Source of the DNA: Clostridia bacterium
GTDB lineage: Bacteria; Bacillota; Clostridia; Oscillospirales; CAG-272
NCBI GenBank assembly: GCA_017621475.1
Contig: JAGATA010000003.1
Location: forward strand, 1-64,000
Direction of reading: 5' to 3'
DNA: 64,000 nt
Shown one piece after another: positions 25,317 to 33,985 of the stretch. The notes under the pieces were generated by a model, which worked only from the letters and a program-made list of their open reading frames with translations, had not been told where the DNA came from and made no database searches. The first letter of the stretch is position 1. Each line of letters begins with the position of its first letter. The position numbers and the translations under genes are program-made.

Positions 25317-28217
25317 TTAAAGAGCAATAACTATTTCGTGAACACCGTCTTTAAGCATCGGGAATGTGTTGCCGCATTCCTTGCCGTCGAAGGTGCATTT
25401 TGTGTTTTCATCAATGCGAGAGAAGCCCGCTTTCTTTGTTACGGTAATGTTGTAAACAGCGCCCTTTGTGATGGTATATTTAATTTCTTCCGTACCCTCG
25501 GGAAGCATAGGAGAAAGCTCAATGCCGTCTGCCGTGTAAGCTATACCGAGCATCTCGAATATAGCAAGAGTGAGCCAGCTTGCAGTACCCGAAAGCATAG
25601 GGCCTACGTTTTCGCCTGTCATAGAGTTTGTATACTGTGTGCAGAAGCGAGGGTTACCCTTGGAAATAAAGGGATTCTTTAGCGTCTTATAAGGCAGAAC
25701 ATTTTCAAGTATGCCGTAGCCGAGGCGCAAGAGATCTGTTGCGATGCTTATGTCTTTTACCTTTTTCGCTTGTTTGAGAGAAGCAACAGCCGCCATCATA
25801 GCTGCGTGTTTGAATACGCCGCCGTTTTCTCTGTCACCGCGGAAGTAAAGACCCGTTGCAGTACCCGTTGCAACTCTTTCAAGGTCGCACTGAGTGCAGA
25901 GGATGGGACCGTATTCCGTTGTAAGGTTATCTCTTATCGTATTTAGCATAATGCGTATTTCTTCTTCCGTTGCGACGTTTGCAAGGAGCGCCCAGGAGAA
26001 GGAGTTAAGGAAGTAAGAACCGTCCTTTGTTTTGTCTGTGCCAAGACCGTCGCCTTTAGCGCCGAGGTAGCTGTACTCACCGTGGTTGATGAGTGCGCGC
26101 GCAAAGAAGTTTTCTTTCCAAGCGGAAGCCTGAATCCTATCCGTAAGGTCTTTTGCACGTTCTGCAATATCAGCTGCAGTATCTTTTCTTCCCGTTGCCA
26201 CAGCAAGCTCATAGAGGTTATCGTAAGCTATCTTGAGCAGGAATGCGTTCATAACGCTTTCGCAATAGTTGCTTTCGAATTTCGTGCCGTAGGGTGCGCC
26301 TGTTTCTTCAAGCTGTTTTGCATAAAGCTTTTCTTTCGTGGGACCGTCTATCCAGTTGTCGTCAAGCTTGAGCGCGTCGTTCCAGTCTGCGCGGTCAAGG
26401 ATGGGAAGACCGTGTGCACCAACGGAGATCTTGCCGCTGTATTCTATAGTCGCCATAAGAGTGTCCCAAAGCTTTCTTGTTTCACCCTTTGTTCCTGCAA
26501 TGGGGAATTCTGAATCAAGGAACACAAAATCTTCCGTGAGGAACACGTATCTGTAAACCGCTTGTGTAAGCCAGAGCGCGTCGTCGGAGCAAAAGCCCGG
26601 TTCTTTTCCGCTGAAGAAGAAGTTATGGTTTGCGTAACCCATCTTGTATACGTTGGAAACCCACTTGGAAAGCAGAGAACGCGCAAGCTCGCCCTTGCCC
26701 ATAGCCGTCATATAGTAAACAGAGGCGTAAACGTCCTGAATTTCGCGGAAGCCGATTTCACGGAAGCTCTTTTGCGTCCACGCAAATGAACGGGAAACGA
26801 AGGACTGGTAAAGCACCTGGAAAGGCAGGTTGTTGTTAACGTAGGAATCGAAGAAATCGTCCCCTGTGGAAACCTTAACGTAAGAGGAGTACGTTTTATA
26901 GAACTGCTTCATAGCCGCGAAAGATTCGTCAAAAGCCTCTTCTTGGGCGTATTTATCCGCGAAAGCTCCGAATTTTTCGTCGAATACGGGGGAAATATCG
27001 CCCTTGCCGGAAACTATACCAACGTAGCAGTCTATCTTCTTCTGCTTTTTGGGCTCGAGCGTGATGGTCTTGCCGAGGGCATAGAAAGGAACTACCTTCT
27101 GCGTATGTGCGCTTGTAAGGTATGCGCCGTGCTCCGGATGCTCAAGCGTACCGCGTCCGATGAAGTTTATGTAGTTTTCCGTGAAATCGTCAAACGCTTC
27201 GCCGTCGCAGAAAAGTGTTGCAAAGCGGCGGGTCTTTTTGAGGTATGCGGGGTTGGGGATGGGGCAAACTGCAATAGGTTTGCCGTCCTTCTTTGCAACG
27301 GCGCCTTCCCAAGTGATGCTTGCATAGAGAATATCATTCGTCATAGATTCGGGGGAGCAGAGTGCGAACATACCTGTTGCAACTATTTTAAGCTTTCTGG
27401 GCTTGCTTCCGATATTGCGTATCTCAATTCTTTGTGCTTCCACAGCGTCGGGCATACCATCTTCAAAGGGAAGAATGAATATAGTGCGTTTTATTATAAG
27501 ACCGCAATTTGTTTCGTATGTGATAACGGTGTGGTTCTGTGCGTGAACACAGAACGCGTCCGCAATATTTTCTTCCGCGTTTGCAGAGTAGAAGATCTGC
27601 TTGCCGTCTTCAAAAATATAGAACTGACGGTTGCAGGGCTCGCCGCTGTCCTCGGGAATAAGGTCAAAGCGGGAAGCTGTCACGTTCATATTTGCAACGG
27701 AACGGAAAGCACCGCGGCCGAAAGAGTCAAGGGATGCTTTCGGAGTTGTAAGAAGCGGATCGGGGGCATCCACGCGGCAACCGAGTAGAAGGTTTATATC
27801 ATAATGAGTGCCGACACGGGGCATTTTAAGGTCGATAATGTGTTCGCCCGCAGGACCGAGGCTGCCCTTTGCGCAGATCATATCCTCGAAAGCGGAAACG
27901 ATGAGTTTCTTTACGTTTTCTGGTATCTCATATGTATCTTTCTCTGTGCGGAGAGTGATGTCTTTTCCGAAGAAGGTGAAAAGAGCGCAATCGTCGCCTA
28001 CACTGTCAAGAAATGAGCAAAACTCCGGAAAGGAGAAAAGACGAAGGCATATGGGGGCTTCATAGGGAAGACCGAGAAAAGCAACAGCTTTCTTACCGTC
28101 TGCTGTGAGAAATTCGGCATCGAGAACGCCGTCATTTTCGGAAATTCCGAGCGCTTTTACGATTCTTTCTTTTGCTGTCAAATGTTTATCTCTTGATTTT
28201 TCGTATGTGAAATTCAT
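25317..28217 (-). CDS. GH94-like glycoside phosphorylase
   Basis: 966 residues. The motif ILDRADWNDALKLD near residue 605 contains the acid Asp of GH94 phosphorylases (cellobiose, chitobiose and cyclic glucan types use DWND). An N-terminal beta-sandwich precedes an (alpha/alpha)6 barrel with FRGDRENGGVFKHAAMM and SNYCESVMNAF segments, and a C-terminal sandwich follows. It would split a beta-linked disaccharide or oligosaccharide with phosphate. At 966 residues it is longer than cellobiose phosphorylase (about 810), so it may belong to a different subgroup. AGAGG precedes ATG 28217. It has its own transcript: the MFS gene upstream ends in a terminator. Confidence 0.85.
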   Translation of the reverse strand: MNFTYEKSRDKHLTAKERIVKALGISENDGVLDAEFLTADGKKAVAFLGLPYEAPICLRLFSFPEFCSFLDSVGDDCALFTFFGKDITLRTEKDTYEIPENVKKLIVSAFEDMICAKGSLGPAGEHIIDLKMPRVGTHYDINLLLGCRVDAPDPLLTTPKASLDSFGRGAFRSVANMNVTASRFDLIPEDSGEPCNRQFYIFEDGKQIFYSANAEENIADAFCVHAQNHTVITYETNCGLIIKRTIFILPFEDGMPDAVEAQRIEIRNIGSKPRKLKIVATGMFALCSPESMTNDILYASITWEGAVAKKDGKPIAVCPIPNPAYLKKTRRFATLFCDGEAFDDFTENYINFIGRGTLEHPEHGAYLTSAHTQKVVPFYALGKTITLEPKKQKKIDCYVGIVSGKGDISPVFDEKFGAFADKYAQEEAFDESFAAMKQFYKTYSSYVKVSTGDDFFDSYVNNNLPFQVLYQSFVSRSFAWTQKSFREIGFREIQDVYASVYYMTAMGKGELARSLLSKWVSNVYKMGYANHNFFFSGKEPGFCSDDALWLTQAVYRYVFLTEDFVFLDSEFPIAGTKGETRKLWDTLMATIEYSGKISVGAHGLPILDRADWNDALKLDDNWIDGPTKEKLYAKQLEETGAPYGTKFESNYCESVMNAFLLKIAYDNLYELAVATGRKDTAADIAERAKDLTDRIQASAWKENFFARALINHGEYSYLGAKGDGLGTDKTKDGSYFLNSFSWALLANVATEEEIRIMLNTIRDNLTTEYGPILCTQCDLERVATGTATGLYFRGDRENGGVFKHAAMMAAVASLKQAKKVKDISIATDLLRLGYGILENVLPYKTLKNPFISKGNPRFCTQYTNSMTGENVGPMLSGTASWLTLAIFEMLGIAYTADGIELSPMLPEGTEEIKYTITKGAVYNITVTKKAGFSRIDENTKCTFDGKECGNTFPMLKDGVHEIVIAL

Positions 28218-28315
28218 TTTTTACCTCTTTTTAGGACGAAAATTTTTCTTATAAAAATATTGTATCATAAAATTTTATAAAAATCTACTGCTTTTAAAGT
28301 ATTTATCGACGAAAG

Positions 28316-28362
28316 AAAAAACAAGATAAAAAACAGCTTTTCGCTGCTTTTTACCTTGTTTT
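28316..28362 (-). terminator. Terminator after the MFS gene
   Basis: Long stem on the minus strand: ACAAGGTAAAAAGCAGC pairs with GCTGTTTTTTATCTTGT around a GAAAA loop, then TTTTTT. Confidence 0.8.
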
Positions 28363-28365
28363 GAA

Positions 28366-29607
28366 TTATTCTAAGTTAGACTTTTTCTTTTGTTTTAAAA
28401 ATTTTACGAAAACGAATATCGCCGCAAGTGGGAAGAGCATACCGACAAGCATACCGAGCTTCATTCCAAGCTGTTCGGCGGATGCGCCAAGGCTGATTGC
28501 AAGCTCTGCTGTGCGAGGATCTGCCGCCACTGTATCTGTGATTATACCGATAAGCTGAGGACCGACGGACGCACCAAGGTCGCCGCCTGCCGCCATCAGA
28601 GCGTATATAAATACGCCTCCCTTAGGAAATCTTTCCGATGCCACAACAAGGTTTCCCGGCCAAAGCATAGAAACGCAGAAGCCCGTGAATGCACAGGCGA
28701 TAAGACCTATTACTGCTATATTGGAGATTGCCGCTGTAAAATAGCAAATTGCCGCACCGACAGCGCCCCAGAGTAATACCTTTTCGATGTTTTTTCCTTT
28801 TTTTGCGTAAAGCGTGCGTCCGGTTCCAAGAGCCACGCTGAAAAGAGCCACGCCGAATATATCGCCCCAAACCTTTGGTATGCCCAAGGCTTTTTCAATA
28901 TATCCGGAGCACCATTGCGCCATAGTACATTCCGCAGCACCGCCGAGGAAGATAGCAAGAACGCAAAGCCAGACCCCTTTGTTTTTAAGCAAAGAGAGTG
29001 CGCCGGATGCTTTTTCCGGTGTTTCCATTTTCGGAATTTCCGAGCCAAGATAGAGTATCAAGGAAGAAACGGGAACTACCGTAAATATAAGCGCGAGTAT
29101 TTGCCAATTCTCGCTTCCGAAAAAGAGCAGGAAAAGAGTTGAAACTATTATTACAAATACAGAGCCCCAAGCATATACGGAGTGAAGTTTGCTCATCTCT
29201 CTGTCCGGGTCGTCTGCGGGGATTGCGGCGATAACGGGGCTTATGAGCACCTCCGAAAGTCCCGAGGAAACGGAGAATATCACCGTTCCGAGCGCAAGAC
29301 CGATATATACGTTTTCAGAAAAAAGCACAGGGGAGAGAGCATAGAGAAGAAAGCCCACAACGGTTATAATGGGCATCAATTTTACTGTTTTTGAAATATT
29401 AAACTTATGCGAAAAAAAGGAGAATACAAGATCGACAGCAAGCTGTGTTACAAAATTTATAAGCACCAAAAGACCCAAAAGGGAATATGAGATACCGTAA
29501 AGTGAACGGAACGTTAAAAATAATACGGGTGGAAGATTTCCCACTATTGACATACTTATATTTGCCGAATAACAGGCAAGCTTGAGTCTAGTGTAGCTTT
29601 GCTTCAT
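28366..29607 (-). CDS. MFS transporter
   Basis: 413 residues with about twelve hydrophobic segments, the usual size of a major facilitator superfamily carrier. A charged stretch after the fifth to sixth helices (SEIPKMETPEKASGALSLLKNKG) is the central cytoplasmic loop. The second half repeats the first in pattern, with a family-like glycine-rich segment FTGFCVSMLWPGN. Start ATG 29607 follows GAGGT. Its gene is next to a glycoside phosphorylase and a YhcH-family sugar protein, so import of an oligosaccharide or sugar is plausible, but the substrate is not deducible. Confidence 0.85.
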   Translation of the reverse strand: MKQSYTRLKLACYSANISMSIVGNLPPVLFLTFRSLYGISYSLLGLLVLINFVTQLAVDLVFSFFSHKFNISKTVKLMPIITVVGFLLYALSPVLFSENVYIGLALGTVIFSVSSGLSEVLISPVIAAIPADDPDREMSKLHSVYAWGSVFVIIVSTLFLLFFGSENWQILALIFTVVPVSSLILYLGSEIPKMETPEKASGALSLLKNKGVWLCVLAIFLGGAAECTMAQWCSGYIEKALGIPKVWGDIFGVALFSVALGTGRTLYAKKGKNIEKVLLWGAVGAAICYFTAAISNIAVIGLIACAFTGFCVSMLWPGNLVVASERFPKGGVFIYALMAAGGDLGASVGPQLIGIITDTVAADPRTAELAISLGASAEQLGMKLGMLVGMLFPLAAIFVFVKFLKQKKKSNLE

Positions 29608-29716
29608 AAAAAAGACCTCGCAAATTGATTTTGTTGAGCGATTATATCATAAAGAATTTCTAAAATCAACATCAAGTGCAAGAAAATACGAATTTTTTGT
29701 AAAATTTTCATATTCA

Positions 29717-29745
29717 TTGATTTTTGGATTTGTGTGTGATAAAAT
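29717..29745 (+). promoter_or_regulatory. Promoter of the CobW-type GTPase operon
   Basis: TTGATT (29717-29722), 17-base spacer, TAAAAT (29740-29745) preceded by TGA as an extended -10. AT-rich repeats of TTATAAATAT follow at about 29751-29775. No classic Zur box was found. Confidence 0.6.
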
Positions 29746-29801
29746 ATATTATTATAAATATCATTTATAAATATTATTTTTGAAAGAAAAGGAATGAAAA
29801 A

Positions 29802-31061
29802 ATGACTAAAATAGATGTTTTTTCCGGCTTTTTGGGCGCGGGTAAGACCACGCTTATAAAAAAACTTCTTAAAGAGGCTTATGCCGACGAAAAGGTGGTT
29901 CTTATCGAAAACGAATTCGGTAAGGTCGGTATAGACGGCGGATTTTTGCAGGAAGCGGGCGTGGAGATAACGGAGATGAACTCCGGCTGTATCTGCTGCA
30001 GCCTTGTGGGTGATTTCGGCAAGGCTATGGCGGAGGTTATAGAAAAATTCCATCCCGACAGAATACTTATCGAGCCCTCTGGCGTTGGTAAGCTTTCCGA
30101 TGTGCTTGCTGCTGTTAAAAAGGTTGAGTGCGACGACGTTAAAATATCAGGTGCGGCAACTGTTGCGGACGCGGCGAAGTGCAAGATGTATATGAAAAAC
30201 TTCGGTGAGTTTTACGATAACCAGATAGCTAACGCAAACGCTATCATCCTCAGCCGTACAAGCGGTATGAAAGAAGACAAGATAGACGAAGTTGTTGCGA
30301 TGCTTCGTGAAAAGAATGCGACGGCTATAATCGTTACAACTCCTTGGGAGTTGCTTGATGGCAAAAAGATTCTTGAAGTTATCGATGGTTCCAAAGCTCC
30401 TTTGCAGTTCCACGATGACGATGAACATGAGCACGAACATCATCACCACCATGATGAGTGCGACGATCCCGAATGTGAGTGCCACCACCATCACCACGAT
30501 GATGAACACGAGCACGAACATCATCACCATCATCACGACCACGATGAGTGCGACGATCCCGAATGTGAGTGCCACCACCATCACCACGATGACGAAGAGC
30601 ACGAACATGAGCATCATCACCATCATCACGGACACGATAAGTGCGACGATCCCGAATGCGAATGCCATCACCATCACCACGATGACGAGGATGAGCACGA
30701 GCACCACCACCGTCACGGCCACGGTGAGTGCAACGATCCTGAATGCGAATGCCATCACCATCACCACCATGCCGACGAAGTGTTTGAAAGCATAGGTGCT
30801 GAAACAACGAAAAAATTCACAGAAGAAGAGATCAAAGAAAAACTTGATGCCCTTAACGACACGGAAAAATACGGCAAAGTTTTGCGTGCAAAAGGTATCG
30901 TTGCAAGTGAAGGCGATAAATTTATATACTTTGACTTTGTTCCGGGAGAGGCCGACGTGCGCGAAGGTGAGCCCGATGTTATTGGCAAACTCTGCGTGAT
31001 CGGTTCTGAGATAGACAAAAATGCTGTATCCGAGCTTTTCGGAGTTAAGCTGAAAGCGTGA
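29802..31061 (+). CDS. CobW-family GTPase metallochaperone with Cys/His repeats
   Basis: 419 residues. The G3E GTPase domain carries GFLGAGKTT at 9-17 (Walker A), ENEFGKVGIDGG at 36-47, the metal motif GCICC (C63, C65, C66), EPSGVGK at 91-97 and a C-terminal CobW_C domain from about 330. Between them lies a metal-binding insert, residues about 205-330, with four units starting CDDPECEC (220, 250, 281, 310) separated by His/Asp/Glu runs. Proteins of this family deliver zinc or other metals to client enzymes at the cost of GTP. AAGGAATG precedes ATG 29802. It is followed five bases later by a second GTPase-like gene. Confidence 0.92.
   Translation: MTKIDVFSGFLGAGKTTLIKKLLKEAYADEKVVLIENEFGKVGIDGGFLQEAGVEITEMNSGCICCSLVGDFGKAMAEVIEKFHPDRILIEPSGVGKLSDVLAAVKKVECDDVKISGAATVADAAKCKMYMKNFGEFYDNQIANANAIILSRTSGMKEDKIDEVVAMLREKNATAIIVTTPWELLDGKKILEVIDGSKAPLQFHDDDEHEHEHHHHHDECDDPECECHHHHHDDEHEHEHHHHHHDHDECDDPECECHHHHHDDEEHEHEHHHHHHGHDKCDDPECECHHHHHDDEDEHEHHHRHGHGECNDPECECHHHHHHADEVFESIGAETTKKFTEEEIKEKLDALNDTEKYGKVLRAKGIVASEGDKFIYFDFVPGEADVREGEPDVIGKLCVIGSEIDKNAVSELFGVKLKA
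30420..30770 (+). repeat. In-frame tandem repeat, about 90 bases per unit
   Basis: Four imperfect units of 87-93 bases inside the GTPase gene, each beginning near TGCGACGATCCCGAATG and followed by CAC/CAT/GAT/GAG-rich sequence. The length is always a multiple of three, so units can be gained or lost without a frameshift. It encodes the Cys/His metal-binding insert. It is not a CRISPR array: no spacers of independent sequence exist. Confidence 0.9.
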
Positions 31062-31065
31062 GAAT

Positions 31066-32010
31066 ATGAGAGAAACACCTTTATATCTTTTTATCGGCTT
31101 CCTTGAAGGCGGTAAAACAAAATTTATAAACGATACGATAGAGCAGGGCCAGTTCGACGACGGCGAAAAAACGCTTCTTCTCATCTGCGAGGAAGGCGTT
31201 GAGGAATACGATGCGGAAGCTCTTGCAAAGAGAAATATCTTTGCGGAAGTGATCTCCGATAAAGCGAAGCTCAATCCCGATAAGCTTGCAGCTCTTCAAA
31301 GAAAGCATGGCGCTGTGCGCGTGCTCTGCGAATACAACGGTATGTGGACACTTCCCGAACTTTTCGGAGCGCTTCCAGACGGTTGGCTCGTTCCGCAGAT
31401 AATGATGTTCTGCGAAGCGGAAACTTTTCTTGATTACAACGCCAATATGCGTTCTCTCGTTGTGGATAAGATAAATAACGCGGATCTCGTTGTGTTCAAT
31501 CGCTTTGACCCGAGCTTTGATAAGATGCAGTACCACTCCATCGTTCGCGGTATTTCACGTATGTGCGATATTGCATATGAGTACCAGAACGGAGACGCGG
31601 AATATGACGATATAGAAGATCCGCTTCCTTACGACATAGATGCTCCCGTTATCGAGGTCGAGGACAGAGATTTTGCCATCTGGTACCGCGACGTTTCCGA
31701 AGAGCTTGACAAATATCACGGCAAGACCGTTTGTATAAAAGGTCTTGTTGCTATCAACTCAAACCTTCCCAAGGACAATTTCGTTTTCGGCAGGGAGATT
31801 ATGGTATGCTGTGCGGATGATATTAAGTATGCGGGTATGATAGTTGAAAACGCATCAAAATTCCCCGTGAAACACGGCGATTGGATAATGCTCACCGCAA
31901 AAATAAATATCAAGAATAACAAGATATACGGCAGAAAGGGCCCCGTGCTCACACCTATATCGATTGAAAAAACGACAGCTCCCGAAGAGCCCGTTGCAAC
32001 ATTTTATTGA
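31066..32010 (+). CDS. CobW-like P-loop GTPase fused to YcgQ/DUF1980-like domain
   Basis: 314 residues. The N-terminal part (1-185) has a GTPase P-loop GFLEGGKT at 11-18 and NRFD at 145-148 where an NKxD base-recognition motif is expected. The GCICC metal motif and EPSG of true CobW proteins are absent. Residues about 200-305 resemble the C-terminal domain of the YcgQ (DUF1980/TIGR03943) family: GKTVCIKGLVA, LPKDNFVFGREIMVCCADD with paired Cys 248-249, and YAGMIVE. YcgQ works with the permease YcgR and is often linked to CobW proteins. This gene joins the two modules. It is coupled to the preceding GTPase gene and ends at a strong terminator. It probably takes part in metal handling; this is inference. 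Confidence 0.75.
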   Translation: MRETPLYLFIGFLEGGKTKFINDTIEQGQFDDGEKTLLLICEEGVEEYDAEALAKRNIFAEVISDKAKLNPDKLAALQRKHGAVRVLCEYNGMWTLPELFGALPDGWLVPQIMMFCEAETFLDYNANMRSLVVDKINNADLVVFNRFDPSFDKMQYHSIVRGISRMCDIAYEYQNGDAEYDDIEDPLPYDIDAPVIEVEDRDFAIWYRDVSEELDKYHGKTVCIKGLVAINSNLPKDNFVFGREIMVCCADDIKYAGMIVENASKFPVKHGDWIMLTAKINIKNNKIYGRKGPVLTPISIEKTTAPEEPVATFY

Positions 32011-32024
32011 TAATAAATAACGCG

Positions 32025-32052
32025 AAAACCCCGCCGACAGGCGGGGCTTTTA
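32025..32052. terminator. Bidirectional terminator
   Basis: CCCCGCC-GACA-GGCGGGG (32029-32046) with AAAA before and CTTTTACT after, between convergent genes. Confidence 0.85.
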
Positions 32053-32055
32053 CTA

Positions 32056-33234
32056 TCAATATACAGGGTAATTTACCTTGAATTCCTCGGCTTCAGGGGA
32101 TTGATACAGGTGAATTTTATTTTGTATTACGCGCATTTCCTTGTGCGTGGGGATGGCGTTATAGAAAGAGAATATGCCCGTGGGGTGGCAGGTATAGTCG
32201 CCAAGACCCGCCATAAGCGTTACGGGGCAGTGTATCTTTGTTGCAAGGTTGGTAAGGTCGTAATACGCCATGCCGTCCGTAAACTGAGGGTCGCCATAGC
32301 GAATTCTGCCGATGGAAGCTGCGTTGATATCGCAAAGCCACGGGATGTAGATGTCAAGCTTGTTTACCTCGGGAACGAGCGTTGTTGCAACGGTCGCCTG
32401 GAATGCGCCTTGGCTTCCGCCGTGGAGTATAAGCTCGCCGTTAAAGTTGGGCAGCGTCAAAAGGAAGCGTGCCGCTTGAGCTGCGCGAAGCGCCATATAT
32501 TTAAAGTAAGATTTATCGGGGTCGATATTCTGCTCCGTGATAAGACCGTAGTTTTTGAGTCTTGTCTGTGCGAGTTTCTGATAATATTCGTCGGGTCTGC
32601 CGTTTTCGATGCCGTGTGCGTTGATGTAGAAGATAATGGTATCTTCCTTGCAGCTTATGGGCGCGGGAACAACGCCATAGCCTTTATAGCAAACGTAAGC
32701 AGGGAACTTGCCTTCCTTCTTGGGAGCAGAGATGTAACCCGAGACGGGCATAGGACCCGCACATTTTATCTTAACATCGTATATGTTGAAATCGGGATAT
32801 TCGGGCTTTTCCACTTCTTTGTATCCGATGGTTTCAACGTCAACGGAGTAAAGCTCCTTGCGGCAGTTTTCCCAGAATTCGCTGAATTTTTCAGGCATAG
32901 GGGTCGTGGTGCAAAGCGTTTCAACTTCAGCGCCCGTACCGCCCTCGAAATCGTCGCAGTCTTCAAGTTTATTGCCGTTTTCGTCGAGCGCGCGGCATAT
33001 AACGCGGGCAAAACCGGGTTTGTTCATAACGGTTTCCAGCGTTATTGTGCCGTCCTTACCGCAAGCCGTGCCCTCTATCTTTTCTTCAAAATCGCGTTCG
33101 ATAGTGTAGGAAAAGGAGTGGCAGGTAATTTTTTTGCCGTCCTCTCGAAGTTCAAGATCATATATCATTTTTTCACCCGTTTTATATTCAACGGGGTGCT
33201 TGTTTGTTTTACAGAAGAAATATTTCTTTCCCAT
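32056..33234 (-). CDS. Acetylxylan esterase/cephalosporin-C deacetylase family
   Basis: 392 residues, alpha/beta hydrolase of the AXE1 type. The nucleophile elbow is HGGSQGAFQA, the acid is in MAGLGDYTCHP, and the His is in QNKIHLYQSPEAEE near the C terminus. AXE1 enzymes remove acetyl groups from xylan oligosaccharides and similar compounds in the cytoplasm. The first ~90 residues are a beta-rich extension longer than in the Thermotoga or Bacillus enzymes (about 320 residues). There is no signal peptide. The GH106-like hydrolase and SGNH esterases in this window point to a general polysaccharide-using lifestyle. Confidence 0.85.
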   Translation of the reverse strand: MGKKYFFCKTNKHPVEYKTGEKMIYDLELREDGKKITCHSFSYTIERDFEEKIEGTACGKDGTITLETVMNKPGFARVICRALDENGNKLEDCDDFEGGTGAEVETLCTTTPMPEKFSEFWENCRKELYSVDVETIGYKEVEKPEYPDFNIYDVKIKCAGPMPVSGYISAPKKEGKFPAYVCYKGYGVVPAPISCKEDTIIFYINAHGIENGRPDEYYQKLAQTRLKNYGLITEQNIDPDKSYFKYMALRAAQAARFLLTLPNFNGELILHGGSQGAFQATVATTLVPEVNKLDIYIPWLCDINAASIGRIRYGDPQFTDGMAYYDLTNLATKIHCPVTLMAGLGDYTCHPTGIFSFYNAIPTHKEMRVIQNKIHLYQSPEAEEFKVNYPVY

Positions 33235-33310
33235 AGCTATGCTCCTTTGGAAATGTATTATATCGTATTTATTCTAGCATATTTTTGAATATATAGCAAT
33301 AGAAAAAAGC

Positions 33311-33338
33311 AAAACGCCTGCAAAAATGCGGGCGTTTT
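33311..33338 (-). terminator. Terminator after the cyclophilin gene
   Basis: AAAACGCCTGC / GCGGGCGTTTT stem (one wobble) with a loop of six; GCTTTTTTC follows on the minus strand. Confidence 0.8.
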
Positions 33339-33349
33339 ACGGTTTTATA

Positions 33350-33982
33350 TCAGTCTATTACTCTTATGGTTTTGATTGTAAGCATTGATTTGGGTTTAAG
33401 GAAGCACATACTGTAGAGCCGAATATTCGATGTGTCATAATCATCGCTTGTGATATCTTCGTTGATGGCATCGACAATGTTCATACCGGAGGTTACCCAG
33501 CCGAATGCGGCGTAACCGCCGTCCAGAGCCTCGCTGTCCGCAAGCATAATGAAGAATTGGCTTGATGCGCTGTCGGGATCTTCTGTTCTTGCCATAGAGA
33601 TGATGCCTCTCTTGTGCAAAAGGTTGTTTTCAACACCGTTGGAAGCAAATTCGCCTTTGATACTGGGAGTGTATTCTTCGCTTTGACCGCCCTGAAGAAC
33701 GAATCCACTCTGAACTCTTGTGATGGGAAGACCATCAAAAAAGCCTTTCTCCGCAAGTCCAACGAAGTTCTTAACTGTGACGGGTGCAACTGTTTCGTCA
33801 AGCGCAAGTGTAACCGTACCGTAATCTTTTATAACTATCTCTATGTGGCGGAGAGTATGTCCTGTTGTATCTATGGAAACAACAGCGTTGAAAGGTTCTG
33901 CTTCTATTGTGTTTTCACCGCAGGATGTAAAGCAAAGACAAAGCATCATTACGGCGAGTGCGAAAGATAATATTTTTTTCAT
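33350..33982 (-). CDS. Cyclophilin-type peptidyl-prolyl isomerase lipoprotein
   Basis: 210 residues. Residues 1-20 are a lipoprotein signal ending in CFTSC, so the mature protein starts at Cys20 and sits on the outer face of the membrane. The cyclophilin domain (about 45-210) has TVKNFVGLAEKGFFDGLPITRV, then FVLQGGQ (family FxxQGG) and GIISMARTEDPDSASSQFFI. It would catalyse proline isomerisation in exported proteins. GAGGATTAAAAA before ATG 33982 lies within the end of the upstream M6-protease gene, so the two are translationally coupled. Confidence 0.93.
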   Translation of the reverse strand: MKKILSFALAVMMLCLCFTSCGENTIEAEPFNAVVSIDTTGHTLRHIEIVIKDYGTVTLALDETVAPVTVKNFVGLAEKGFFDGLPITRVQSGFVLQGGQSEEYTPSIKGEFASNGVENNLLHKRGIISMARTEDPDSASSQFFIMLADSEALDGGYAAFGWVTSGMNIVDAINEDITSDDYDTSNIRLYSMCFLKPKSMLTIKTIRVID

Positions 33983-33985
33983 TTT

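Noticed and set aside
29746..29801. Zur box ahead of the CobW gene
   Set aside because: Only AT-rich repeats are present; no 7-1-7 repeat like the one at 39268 is seen.
30420..30770. Possible CRISPR-like array
   Set aside because: The repeats are 90-base coding units with no independent spacers and stay in frame with the GTPase.
30147..31274. 375-codon minus-strand frame with long Val/Met runs
   Set aside because: It is the complement of the His/Asp/Glu repeat, which reads as hydrophobic residues; not a membrane protein gene.
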